This document shows positions 46,973 to 57,789 of a DNA stretch of 64,000 nucleotides, piece after piece. The notes beneath the pieces were generated by a model. It was not told the DNA's origin. It worked only from the letters and a program-made list of their open reading frames with translations, and ran no database searches. The position numbers were made by a program, and so were the translations under genes. Every line of letters begins with the position of its first letter. Positions within the stretch are counted from its first letter, which is position 1. The DNA is from Alisma plantago-aquatica (taxonomy: Eukaryota; Streptophyta; Magnoliopsida; Alismatales; Alismataceae): positions 1,340,930,915 to 1,340,994,914 of the forward strand of contig OY856409.1 in NCBI GenBank assembly GCA_963693085.1, in the 5' to 3' direction.

Positions 46973-47908
46973 ATGGAGGGTGGTGATCTCTACAATCTCT
47001 ACAAAGAAAGGAGAAACATGAGTCAACCTTTAACAAGCAATAGGTGGTGCTTTGAATGTGAAGAAATGGGACACACAACACTTAGTTGTCCAAAGATGAT
47101 AAATAAAGAAAAGCTCTATAAAGCAAGCACTCACCAAAATGAGGTATGGTGTTTTATTGCTACAACAAGTGAATAAGAAATTGAGGAAAGCCTATTTGAT
47201 TTATCAAAAGAAGATTTAATTGCTAGCCTTCAAGAAACACGTGATAAGTATATTGATTGTAAGAAAAAATTAAATAAATGTACTAAAGTAAATGATGATC
47301 TACATGCTAAACTTCTTGTTCTTACATCTGAAAATGAAGATCTTAAAAATGCATTGAACTTAACCATCAAAGACCATGATATTAAGCTAAAATCAATAGA
47401 AGCTAGTTGCAATCTCCTTTCTCAAGAAAAGATAAACTTGCAAGCTCAAGTAAATTATCTTAAAAAACAACCTGTTTTGTGTACTCATTTAGATTATGAT
47501 GCTATTATGAAAGAAAGAGATAGTTTTTTGTCTAATCCAAAGCAAGAAAAATTAAATGTTAAAAAGAGAATGGGTGAGATTGCAAAATTACAAAAAGAAA
47601 TTAGTAGCTTGATAAATAATGATGTTCTTGATAAGATCCTAAAGAATTCTTCTGATCATACTGGAAGAAGAGGTTTAGGATATGTTCCAAAAGAAAAATC
47701 TTATCAACCTAAACCTAGGAGAACACAAGCACCCAAGACCAAGATCATATATGTACCCAATAACAACTCAACTCAAAGTCCTAGAAAGAGAAACGAAATT
47801 GATTCCATTTGTTGTCACTATTGCCTGCGTCTTGGACACTATTCTTCTTCATGTCCTTACAAGAAAAAGGATGTTGAGTTGGTATGGGTTCCAAAGCCCC
47901 CAAACTAA
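46973..47908 (+). pseudogene. Gag-like protein of the SIRE-related element (one stop)
   Basis: A single frame of about 311 codons from ATG 46973 to TAA 47906, interrupted only by TAA at 47174. It has a first CCHC knuckle, CFECEEMGHTTLSC (47045-47086). A Lys/Glu/Asn-rich, probably coiled-coil region follows (about 47190-47650), then a basic linker and a second knuckle, CHYCLRLGHYSSSC (47811-47852). The order knuckle, coiled coil, knuckle matches the C-terminal part of the SIRE-like gag at 21600-22720. The roughly 270-residue UBN2 domain in front is missing and the ORF starts 33 bp after the primer site. It would bind RNA, but particle formation is doubtful without the N-terminal domain. Confidence 0.82.
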
Positions 47909-49890
47909 ATAAATATGAATTAATCAAGTTGAGATATGACCAATAGTCTTGATTTGAACATCCTTATGTCTATCTCAACTTAACATAATAGAATAACAAA
48001 ATAAATTAAAGTAATTCAACCCATAACTTGAACAAACAAATTGCTGAATAAAATCTACAGAGACACTCTCGGTCGACAAATACTTTGACCAAAAATAATT
48101 CGGCCGAGAAAGAGTTTGACAGATCTAGGGTCTGGAAAACCTATTTAACTATTTTCAATTTGCTATCAATTCAACAACAATGAAAATTGATTTAATTGAG
48201 AATGAATCACAACTCTTAACGACCATGTTTTAAATCAAGACATATTGATCTTTTGCATCATGATTTGATAAACATATTGCAAAACTACTATATGCAAATT
48301 TATATTGAACATGCTTTCTACATTGATGGAAGATTCATATTTTTGAAAATGTTTAACATGTTTCTTTAAATTTGAAAATTGATGAACCATGATTGCCTTG
48401 ATTCTCTTAAATCCAAAAAGCATGTTGATTTGAGAAAACTTAATCAAAGAAATTATGAATATGCATTAATTTGTTTCATATTTCACATGGTTTGTTTAAA
48501 ATAATCCCTGGTCTATATCTATAAATAAACCATGTGCTTTGAAATTCTATTGTAACTTATGAAATTGAATCGATCATAGTAATTCAGCTCATTGCATATA
48601 AAAATGATGCTATGTCATTAAGGTAAATCTCTATGGCACAAATGCATCTTGACATATTGGTTAATGATTAACATGTTCTTAGCTTATTGAAAAGAATATC
48701 ATCTTTGTGATGCATGAATATCTTCACTATGGACTTCTAGTTTTATGTTTTGCACATAAAATCTTCTATGAAGAAAAAGGCAAGCAAAAGTGTTTGATTT
48801 TAATATCTTGCTTAGAACAAAAATATTAATGGTTTATCTAATTGTTTGGAGCAAAAATATTGCAACTCACATGAATTAAAGATCTTACTTCAAGTCAATT
48901 AAATACTATAAGAATCAAACCTATTTTTTAAGGTACAAAATTTTCAATTGATATCTGCCTATTTAAGATACATAAAGTCTTTATATTCAATCAAGTGGAT
49001 CACTGGAATGCTTAAACTGGAAATCTGTAGAAATTGCCTCTCGGTTGAAATCAAGTTTGACCAAGGGGCGCCAAGGTCGAAGTCAAGGTCGACCTAAAAT
49101 AAGCTTGACAAAATTCTTAATTGTAAATCATTTCTTTGCATTCAGTATTAGTATATTGGTCCTAAACTTGCTCATCATTTATTGATATATTTTTCTTGAG
49201 TCTGATATGTTCTTAAAAGGAATTTCTTATCATTTCAAGGATTAACACCCTTTGCAAATAAGGGAGAAATAAATACATATATTTCATGAGCTTAAAATAT
49301 CTTATATCATTTTCAGGCTTAAAATTCCTCATAAATGATTGAGAAATAAATATGAAATTTTTTTATCCACAATAAATGAGATATATTTCTAATGGTTAAT
49401 ACTATAGTATGAATGAAATTACATGCTACTCCCCAAAATATACTCCCCCTAAACATAAAAATTATACATTGGAAAATACTCTTAAAGAATGTGCTCCACA
49501 CTCTTAAAATTTTACAGTCTCTTACTTGCTTTTCATAACTATTAAAAACAAGCTCAAATATCCTTCTCAATAATCACTCACATCAGTCCTGTCGGTCTGT
49601 AAAAATCTCGACCGAGACAACCTCGGTCGACAAGTTTGTCGATCGAGAGTCACTCAGTTGGTCAACTTTCTCGACCGACACTCACTAAGTATATGATGAA
49701 CATTCTAACACAGAAATAGCCTTGGTCGACAAAATTGTCGACCGAGAACATCTTGGTGGACCCCCCATTCGATTGATTTAAAAAAAGTAAATTTTCAATT
49801 AAAAAAATGCAATGGCTATTTTTCAAAATCCTGATCGAATCGACATTTAGACGATCGAAAGGAACGTCTGTAGAGTCGACCATTGCAATT
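47909..49890. other. Non-coding spacer of the SIRE-related element
   Basis: Two kb of AT-rich sequence where copia pol should be. No protease, integrase, RT or RNase H motif in any frame. TCGGTCGA-type motifs occur in three groups: 48066-48118, 49037-49100 and 49606-49749, increasing in quality towards the second ORF. Confidence 0.75.
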
Positions 49891-49915
49891 CTCGGTCGAC
49901 AAATTGTCGACCGAG
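49606..49915. promoter_or_regulatory. Dyad-symmetric TCGGTCGA cluster before ORF2
   Basis: Inverted pairs: TCTCGACCGAGA / CTCGGTCGACAA / TTGTCGATCGAGAG (49606-49649), TTGGTCGACAA...TTGTCGACCGAGA (49722-49747) and a perfect palindrome with 11-bp arms CTCGGTCGACA and a 3-bp spacer (49891-49915). The same core is in the LTR. The last palindrome ends 17 bp before a TATA box. Confidence 0.75.
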
Positions 49916-49931
49916 CAGAATTCTACTTTGC

Positions 49932-49938
49932 TATAAAT
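49932..49938 (+). promoter_or_regulatory. Internal TATA box before ORF2
   Basis: CTATAAATGG context, nearly the same as the LTR TATA box (CTATAAATAGG). It lies 144 bp upstream of the ORF2 start and suggests a separate transcript for ORF2. Confidence 0.6.
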
Positions 49939-50075
49939 GGAGCCCAAAACGGCCCCATTCTTCACCAATTCACATTCTAACTTCTCTAGCTCTTCACTAG
50001 TGCCTTCTTGTGCGAATTTTTATCTCTTCTCCACCCCAATCTTGTCTTGCTTCTTCTCCAACTCAAATCTTCAAG

Positions 50076-51111
50076 ATGGCTTCCTCATCCTTGTGTGGAA
50101 AGAAGCAGGTTGCGGCTAGGAAGAGAAGCATGGTCTCCCCAGTGCTGACAATCATCAACAACATTCCATTCAATGACATAGATGTCGAAGATCGCTACCT
50201 CAGGCTATCCTCAAAGACTCGTCTTCCTCGACGGCCGGTGGACGTCATGGACTTCATTAACATTGTTGATCTCGAAGAACTCTTTGAGGTGCAACATCTT
50301 TCACAATTCCTAAATCCATCCTTCCGTTCCTACTCCTCCCAAGCCGTCAATGTATGCCAATCTAACCACACATCTTAACCATGATCATTCTCTCTCATCA
50401 ATGGTTAGTGGGTATGGATTTCACTTTTCTGAGGAGGATGTTCTTACTATGCTCAACATTAATGTAGACGAATATAAGGGGTTTATTGATCTCACAACTA
50501 GAAATCCTCTCAATAAGCTATCCCAAGATGACACTACCACTAGCTTGAGTGATATTAAGAAATCCACATTTCTATTCAATACAACTTGCCATGAAGAAAG
50601 GGGTACCTATTATGCCATCAATTTAAAATCCGAAGCTAGGATAGTCAATCTAATTTTTGCCACAAATATCTATCCTAGAGCAAACAAATCTGAAGTACCC
50701 ACCTTTCTCATGTATATTATTTATGCCATCCTAAATAGCATACCCATCAATTTTATTCATCTTATTCTTAAGAACATGGTTGAGTTTTCTGGCAATCCAC
50801 CCTATGTTGATTTTGTTTGCCAAATTATGCAACATTGTCTTAAGAAAAGCATTGAGGACTTAGGTTTCAAATGTGATAGGAAACCCCAAAAGATCACTAG
50901 AAATACAGTAGAGAAGATGGGGATTGATTTTGGACACAAGAGGGCTAGGACTGAAGGGGAGCCATCCACCCAAGATACACCTCCACCACCTCCTCCTCCT
51001 AGCCTACCTTATGATCCTATCACAAATACATTAACATACATTGTTGGTTCTCAATATCACTTAAGTAGGCAATTATACTATAATCATCATGCCATGTCTT
51101 TCTTGAATTAA
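50076..51111 (+). pseudogene. ORF2 of the SIRE-related element: plant ORF-1/transposon-protein-like, one frameshift
   Basis: Starts ATGGCTTCCTC at 50076. The first frame (to about 50349) ends with FLNPSFRSYSSQAV, and a one-base frameshift leads into the frame from 50350 (MYANLTTHLN). The region SGYGFHFSEEDVLTMLNIN and the later LKSEARIVNLIFATNIYPRA, EVPTFLMYIIYAILNSIPIN and YVDFVCQIM segments match the layout of plant Athila ORF-1 / putative plant transposon proteins. Function of this class is unknown; it is often described as env-like or accessory, without proof. A Pro-rich stretch (DTPPPPPPPSLPYDP, about 50975-51020) precedes the C-terminus. After the stop at 51109 the frame stays readable to about 51260 with further stops, so the original protein was probably longer. 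Compare the Athila ORF at 57790-59371. Confidence 0.72.
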
Positions 51112-51942
51112 AGGATGCAAGCTCTTTCTCCTGATACACCTGACACATATCCTTATTCACTTAATCCTGGCATGCTCTACCCCTACAACCTATCCTAAAA
51201 CTACACTCAAATCCTACCTCCACCATCTCATGACCTCAGCCACAGTCAATTTTCCCCAATCCAACTCTAAGACATTACTTCCCACTTTCGATTTGATCGT
51301 GTTCCCACCTTCTTAGAGGCTTATGCTTTGACCAAGACAGGTGCCTTGGAGTGGCAAACGCTGGTCAAATACTATGGAGTTGAGCCTTTTCTTGGGAAAG
51401 ACCCAAAAATTGGTGTAATTCTTAGGTCTTTTTTCCGTGAGATCATGTGATGGCTATATCTGTGATGAATGTAATGGTTATCTTTATGAAATACATGCAA
51501 TGGATATCTCTTTGATGAGCTTGTATGCATATTGAGCTGTCATGAATAAAAGTGTTTCCTATGGCTTCAATTGGACATATCCTTGTTAAATAAGAGTATT
51601 ATATTAAGGGGGGACATAAAAATCATAAAATCAAGTGGGAATAATATATGTCATGATTAAAATGGTTGTCTTTTTGAAATGACAAAGGGGGAGAAACAAA
51701 TATAAATAATAATAAGGGACTAATAAAAAGTCATTGTTAAGATGTCCAACTGTCATAAGCAAGCAAGGGCATATCTATAAAGGTAAAATTCAGGTATGAA
51801 ATTTACATTGTTAAGATGTCCAACTGTCATAAGCAAGCAAGGGCATATCTATAAAGGTAAAATTTAGGTATGAAATTTACATTGTTTAAATTTCCTATAT
51901 TTATATTTTGGAAATGTTTGTCATCTTCAAAAAGGGGGAGAT
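51112..51942 (+). other. 3' region of the SIRE-related element, with 74-bp tandem duplication and purine tract
   Basis: Degenerate coding remnants to about 51450 (e.g. FLEAYALTKTGALEW), then non-coding sequence. Two 74-bp copies lie at 51732-51805 and 51806-51879. AAAAAGGGGGAGAT (51929-51942) is the polypurine tract directly before the 3' LTR. Confidence 0.75.
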
Positions 51943-53469
51943 TGTTGGCTTAATTGGACATTAGTAAAATCCCTTTGTTTTGAAAATGACAAACATTTCA
52001 TTCATGTGTATCTAATGTGCTACTTGAGTATTTCAGGAACAAGAATACAAGGTGGTGGATGACAAAGCTTTGGAAGATCTATATGCTTAAATTACTTTAT
52101 TTTCATGATTGTAATCAAATGTAAAAACATGCACAAGTATATAATGTACAAGTACTTAGATATCATGTAAATCAAGTGGTTAGATCTTCTTATCCACACA
52201 CAACACTTATATAGGATATCCCCTAAGTGAGAACCACAATTGCACATTCATTCTTACACTTAGCATACAAGTTAAAGTGTTGAAACAAAGTCTGTCTCAG
52301 TCGAAACACTTCTCAACAGAGATACTCTCAGTTGAATATATTTTCGTCTGAGAAACTCCTAAGTCTAATGTACGTACATTGATGAATAGGCTGCACATAA
52401 GCCTATACAAGCACACATTTGGTCGAACTTAATTTTGACCGAGACTAAGTCTCGAGCATGTTCTATAGCTGTTAGACTTGGTGGGAAAAAGTGGTTGGGA
52501 GTTGAGTTGAACGTTGCAATACACTTTCCCCAAACTTTCCCTCACTCGATGAAGTTCTCAACCGAGAGACACTCGATCGACAAACTTCTTGACCGAGAAA
52601 GTTTCTTTTTGCACTTTTCAGAGTTAATTAACTAGTTGTTATAAACGTAATTAGTGGATATCTAATGGCTAGTTGAGCACTAAGAACACCCTAGAAAGTG
52701 TCTGGAACGTCCCTAAGCACTAATAGGCCATTCCTATAAATAGGACATGCCTTAGGACACCTAAACTTACTTGAGCACACATACTTGCAATTGAGAATCA
52801 ACTCTTGTGAGCAATTGAGCAATCCTTCACTTGCAGATCATTTCCATAAGCTGAGATTTCATGTCCTATAGGATAGCATCTCCTACCCACTACACTTTCA
52901 CGTTCATACACATTGGATAGGAGATCAAAACACTTGATATAGGATTCAAGCCTTGTGCTAAAGTGGTAAAGTGTATTTTTCCTTCTTCCCTTCTTGTTCC
53001 TTTTATTGTGTTTTGTTCTCCTTTGCTACTCCTATGTTGGAGGCTGCGGAAAGGAGGTTGTAGGAGCTTCTTTGGTGGTGAAGGTAGCTCGGCGTGACTT
53101 TGAACTACTTCTAGAAGGTCTCAATAGGAAGCTACTTCAAGGAGGAAGGCTACTTCAAGGGGGAGCTTGAAGTTACTTCAAGTGAAGGCTGCTTCAAGGT
53201 TGGTGAGATGACTTCAGGGTGAAGGTTGTCCAAAGGGTTGTGAAGGTAGTTGTATCTTATGTAACATCCTTGCAAGGTAATAAAATACAATTGCTTTCAA
53301 AATCCCAATTGGAAACAATTGGGTAGTGGACTGACTCCCTTAGTATTTGCTAAGGGTGGAACCACTCTAAATGCCTTGTCTCCTTCTCTAATATTTTTGT
53401 GGTTGTTTGCTTAATTAATTTTTAAAAATTATCATAAAACCCTATTCACCCCCTCTCTAGTGTTTTTCA
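51943..53469 (+). repeat. SIRE-related 3' LTR (1,527 bp)
   Basis: Homologous to 36048-36161 plus 45516-46926. It shows the empty target AAGGTGGTGGATG of the gypsy insertion. Several CpG positions of the TCGGTCGA motifs are changed to CpA or TpG. Confidence 0.93.
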
Positions 53470-53474
53470 CTTTC
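53470..53474. repeat. Target-site duplication of the SIRE-related element, right copy
   Basis: CTTTC, identical to 36043-36047. Confidence 0.9.
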
Positions 53475-54682
53475 TACAACTTGTAAGACATTACTTGAAT
53501 ACTTTGTTCCTCCTATTCATAAATTTTATTGGTACATTGATTAGTCTAAAGGGAAAAACCCTAAACTCACCATGGTCATGCAACTTATGTCATTCATTCT
53601 AACTCTTATGTCTAAAGGATATTGATCTTAAAGGAACACAGTATCACATGTTTGTTGATAAAAAAACTATCTATCATTGATAGTAGTATAGCCCAACTAT
53701 CACTAAACCGTACACACCATTACATAATCACTTTTTTTCAAACTACATTTATAGGGTCATCATCAACTCTCTCTGTCTCTCTAAGGGAGAGGAATACTTA
53801 GAATGTTCATTAAATAAACATCTACAACCTTCATATACTTCCCATACTTGTTGATACATCTTGGATACTAGGATTCATTACCTTGGTATCCACCTCATGT
53901 TCTATAAGGAACTCACGTCCTTATCTCATCTACTTTTACAACATAATAAATTTCAAAACATACAAGAGGAGTCTCCCAAATTATTAGAAGGCTTAAAAGC
54001 AAACTCATCACAAACTTTATGATCTTGGAACCATAGTCCAAGCAACCTTATGCTATAATAAGCTATCCACCCTCATGTTTGTAGCAAATCCACACGTACC
54101 AAGTGGCAACGATCCACTTGAAAGTTGTGCCCTAGAAAGGAAAGACAAAAAGGGAAACACACTTCCCACATCATAGCAACATTGTTCAAGGGTCACTAGC
54201 AAAAAGGTAACCAATTCTATTTTCATTATGCAAGTTACAAACTTCTTATGTATCATTTTACCCTTTTCATTTTGGGTTCCTTGCCATTTGCATAGGAATC
54301 ATCATGATTAACATATCTCATTACTCCTTCCTTGATGACTATTTATCACATTTGGATATGTTCTCTTATTTTATTATTTTTTCAACCACTTATCAACAAG
54401 TAAATCATCATATTCCACATTTTCTTCATTAAACATGGATCATCAACCTTAATTTCTTTCAAACGCCATGCTTATTTTACATTAACACTTTCTTACACAC
54501 ATAGGTTGGTATGAGATTAACTCAGGTTCCACTTTATTCCTTTATCATTGTTTTCATTTATCTTCTCATTTTATACTTATCATTAGAATTTGATCCATCT
54601 TATGTGGATTTCATACCTTGATTCACTTTATAAGCATAGACTTATCTGTCTTTTACTTTATTATCTTCTTGAATCATGACAC
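53475..54682. other. Continuation of the interrupted minus-strand element
   Basis: AT-rich non-coding DNA that would have joined 36042 before the SIRE-related insertion, so it is probably more internal sequence of the Tekay-like derivative. No ORF or domain is recognised. It is bounded on the right by the Athila LTR. Confidence 0.5.
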
Positions 54683-56290
54683 TGATTTACCGTGCGTAGA
54701 AACACAAGTGAACGCGTCGAAGTAGTACAGGCCTTTGTGAGGCCCAAGTCGAACTCAGGGATACGTGAAATCGTCGGAGACTCCTACTAACTGCTCGTGA
54801 TCAGCTAAGCCGATTAAATAGTTGAGATTTGTTGTTAAAATTAAAAGAAAATAAAAATAAAATAAAACAAGCAATCGATTAAATGTTGGTTTAATCAATT
54901 TAAAAGGAGATATTTAGGGTTGCAGTTTCACCACGAGTTTTCATTGTATTAAATTCTATATAGCTACTCAATTTTATCTCTCTATCCGGGTAGTGGCCTA
55001 AAATCAGAATTGCCCACTGTCGTGGTACAATTCACTACCTATGTCTAGGTCGGTTCCACCGTCGTAGTAACCTATACCCTAAATTAGGTGCATTATAAAC
55101 GACCTCTCGGTATCCACCATTAATGTTACACCGCCTTGTTCAAGGGATTTGTCAATTAACGTAAATTCCATCTCTTTTCAACCGTTAATTCTTCTTTTAA
55201 AGCAATTAAGGGCATTAGGTTATTATTATGGTGATCAAGCATAACAATATGTTGGAGAAAATGAAATTAGACCACAGATTTAAGAGATAAGATATGAATT
55301 ACTATTATAAAATCGTCATACAATGAACCCCCGGGCTACTCCCGGTCCTAAAGATAGAGGGGATTAGCCCCGCATGGTCATCTCAGAGTACAATGTAGTA
55401 AAGAAAAGGGGAAACATGAGAAAAACGAGATTTAGTGGTGAAACCCCTGAACGGAGAAGGTCCAATCGATCCTTGGCGTGGAATTCGCGTTCTACCGCCT
55501 TTCGGTGGTGGAATTCATCTTCTTCAGCGTTCGGATCGGCTGGGGCGTGCTCTCGTGCTCCGTTCTTCTCCCCTTGCTCTCCGGGATGCGTGCAACAACT
55601 AATGACGTGATATCCCAGTCAAGGGCGCCGTCATTAGGTATATCTCCCAAATTAGGTCGCCAATTAACCACGGCCGTCTGATTAAGATCATTCTGAATCA
55701 AACTGATATCTGACGGTGTCGATACCATCGACGCGGGTCGATGGTATCGACCTAGCATGGTAGCGGCAATCCTTATTTTCTTTCGTCTGAGCGCCTGATG
55801 TCATCTCGATACCATCGACGCGGGTCGATGGTATCGACGAACCTGTAGCGACAGTTTTATCGTTTTGTGTCGTTGTAGCTCCTCCCGTCGATATTATCGA
55901 CATTTTGGTCGATAGTATCAACTCGCTCCTTGTCAGCAACCTGATGGTGTCTCGATACCATCGGCATCCATGTCGATAGTATCGACTTTCTTTTGGTCCT
56001 TGCGGCTGGCAGCCTGTGGTCCGGTCGATGGTATCGACCACTGTCGATGGTATCGACGGCAACAGATACTTGTTTTTCCTGAAATTAACACGCGGAACCA
56101 CATAAATTCACACAAAATATATTCTTTTGATAATTAATGCTAAAAATGCTTAAATAAAGGGAATTTGACATAAAGAAGTAGCATAGACCAAAATGAATGA
56201 ATTATGCAACATTAACCATGAAAATGACTAATAAATGCATAAAACACATATCAAACAAGTCTATAAATGCGAATCGAAATCATCACATCA
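54683..56290 (-). repeat. Athila 3' LTR
   Basis: Minus strand: starts TGATGTGATG at 56290 after the purine tract and ends near 54683, where the plus strand reads TGATTTACCGTGCGTAG, a sequence typical of Athila LTR ends. The end could also be 54677. The other LTR is outside the window, so the limits rest on pattern. It contains five pairs of GTCGATNNNATCGAC motifs. Confidence 0.75.
55718..56057. promoter_or_regulatory. Five paired GTCGATACCATCGAC motifs in the Athila LTR
   Basis: Each 15-mer has hexamer arms GTCGAT and ATCGAC around three bases (ACC, GGT, AGT or ATT). Pairs at 55718/55737, 55805/55824, 55887/55908, 55951/55972 and 56024/56043, 4-6 bp apart, mostly as inverted copies. Some have single changes. 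The same motif is found in the spacer at 59615-60169. Confidence 0.8.
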
Positions 56291-56301
56291 AACTCCCCTA
56301 A
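56291..56301 (-). promoter_or_regulatory. Polypurine tract of the Athila element
   Basis: Minus strand TTAGGGGAGTT directly before the LTR start. Confidence 0.7.
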
Positions 56302-57789
56302 GCTTGAACATTGCTCGTCCTCGAGCAACCAATCCTTAGAATAGAATTTCCAGAGTCAACTAAAGAACAAAGCATCACAACAGACATCCCATATGACTCC
56401 CACCGGACATTCGCATATCGGCCCTCGCTAACCACAGAATGATAATTACCCTAAAGGTGACAATAATCATCCATAAAAGATATTAACCTCAAACTGATGA
56501 ACACTATCACATAAGGCAGTTAACATAATAAAATTCACCGGTCCAGACTTAGTGCATCTTGTGATCTTCTATACTACGTTGCTCGCCCTAACTACCATCT
56601 ACATGGAAGCAGTTCTCCTGATATTCATTAGTGAGGAGAAATTTACGGTGGCCTACCAATCCGAGCAACGGTTAGATGAAATAGGTGGCTCATGGAAGAA
56701 ATGGAAGTATTATACGATTTCAACATGCATAAAACAAAAATGCCCCAAATGATGCAAATGCACATGAAAAATGCCCTAATGCCTAAGATTAGGTGGAATG
56801 ATGTATGCACTAACAATCCTATCTCAACATGAGATGGATATCTAATTATGCTACATCATGTACTTACTCATCTTGAAATTCATGTGAACTTATGTTCCTT
56901 TCTCCTTCTTATTCTTGTTTCTGAAAATAACTTTTTTTTTTCAATTTCAGATTTTTTTCTTTTTTTTTTCCAGAATTTTTTCAAACCCTTATATCCATAA
57001 TTGGCAATGAATACTTATTGGGCTTATTTTTTCTGCATAACTCAAACATTTGAATTATTTGGAAGGTATGGAACAATGTGATTCACCATTAAAGAATAAA
57101 TAAGGTACATGACATACTTTATGCATAAAAGTTATGAATGCAACTACATGACATGCACATAAGGGTAATGTGCATGTATACCTATTCTAATCTTTTTGTT
57201 TTTCATTTTCCATGCAAAACATAAGAAAAATTGCAATGCAAGTCCTGTCTACATGCCATGCAATCAAAAAGAGTTAAAACCGTACTTTACTTCCAAATCT
57301 TGGTAGATTGTGAAAACAATGAGGTGGAAAGATCACAAGACTAATTGACTGAACCTTAGAAAAATATTATGTGTCCCTCCTTACTGACCTATGTAGTAGT
57401 TAAAAGGTTTTTTTCTCTCTTACTTCAAATTAAAGTCTCATTATCATTTGGTCAGTTTAGGCTCAAACAACCATTTCCATCCACTTTCATGAATCATTAG
57501 GAAAATACAGTCGTGATTTTCTGTTTTAAAGTTTACAAAACCAATCATTTTCTAAGTTAAGTTATCAAGGTGAAACACATTCAAGCTTGTGAACACTCAA
57601 AAAAATTTTAGTTTCCCTCAATTCCCATGCACATGCACATGCAACTAAGATGACTCAACATTAAAGACATCCACAATTACACTAGATAGAATGTGGATCC
57701 TACAACAAACTAAAATTGCAAGAAACAAATGACAAGAAACAAAAGCAATAAAACTAAAAATAGAGAAAATAAAGATAGAACAGTTCCAA
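56302..57789 (-). other. Athila 3' untranslated region
   Basis: Non-coding sequence between the ORF-1-like gene and the purine tract. Holds the conserved GCTCGAGGACGAGCAA segment (about 56310-56330, minus strand) common beside Athila LTRs, and purine-rich runs (plus-strand T tracts at 56932-56997). No gene is supported. Confidence 0.7.

Larger units (their letters stand above)
36048..53469 (+). mobile_element. SIRE-related, pol-less copia derivative (two ORFs), interrupted in its 5' LTR
   Basis: LTRs of 1.53 kb (36048-36161 plus 45516-46926; and 51943-53469) with TG...CA ends, an initiator-Met primer site at 46929, a purine tract before 51943 and a perfect CTTTC target duplication. The internal region (46927-51942) is 5.0 kb. 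It encodes a gag-like protein with two zinc knuckles and, after a 2-kb non-coding spacer, a second protein of the plant ORF-1/transposon-protein class. No protease, integrase, RT or RNase H motif is seen, so it must use enzymes supplied in trans. A 9.35-kb gypsy derivative sits in the 5' LTR. Confidence 0.9.

Noticed and set aside
54677..54682. Athila LTR end at 54677 (TGACAC) instead of 54683 (TGAT)
   Set aside because: TGAT mirrors the TGAT at the other LTR end and was preferred, but without the second LTR the alternative cannot be excluded.
55374..56115. Open frames on both strands in the Athila LTR
   Set aside because: Caused by the GC-richer dyad region of the LTR; no support as genes.
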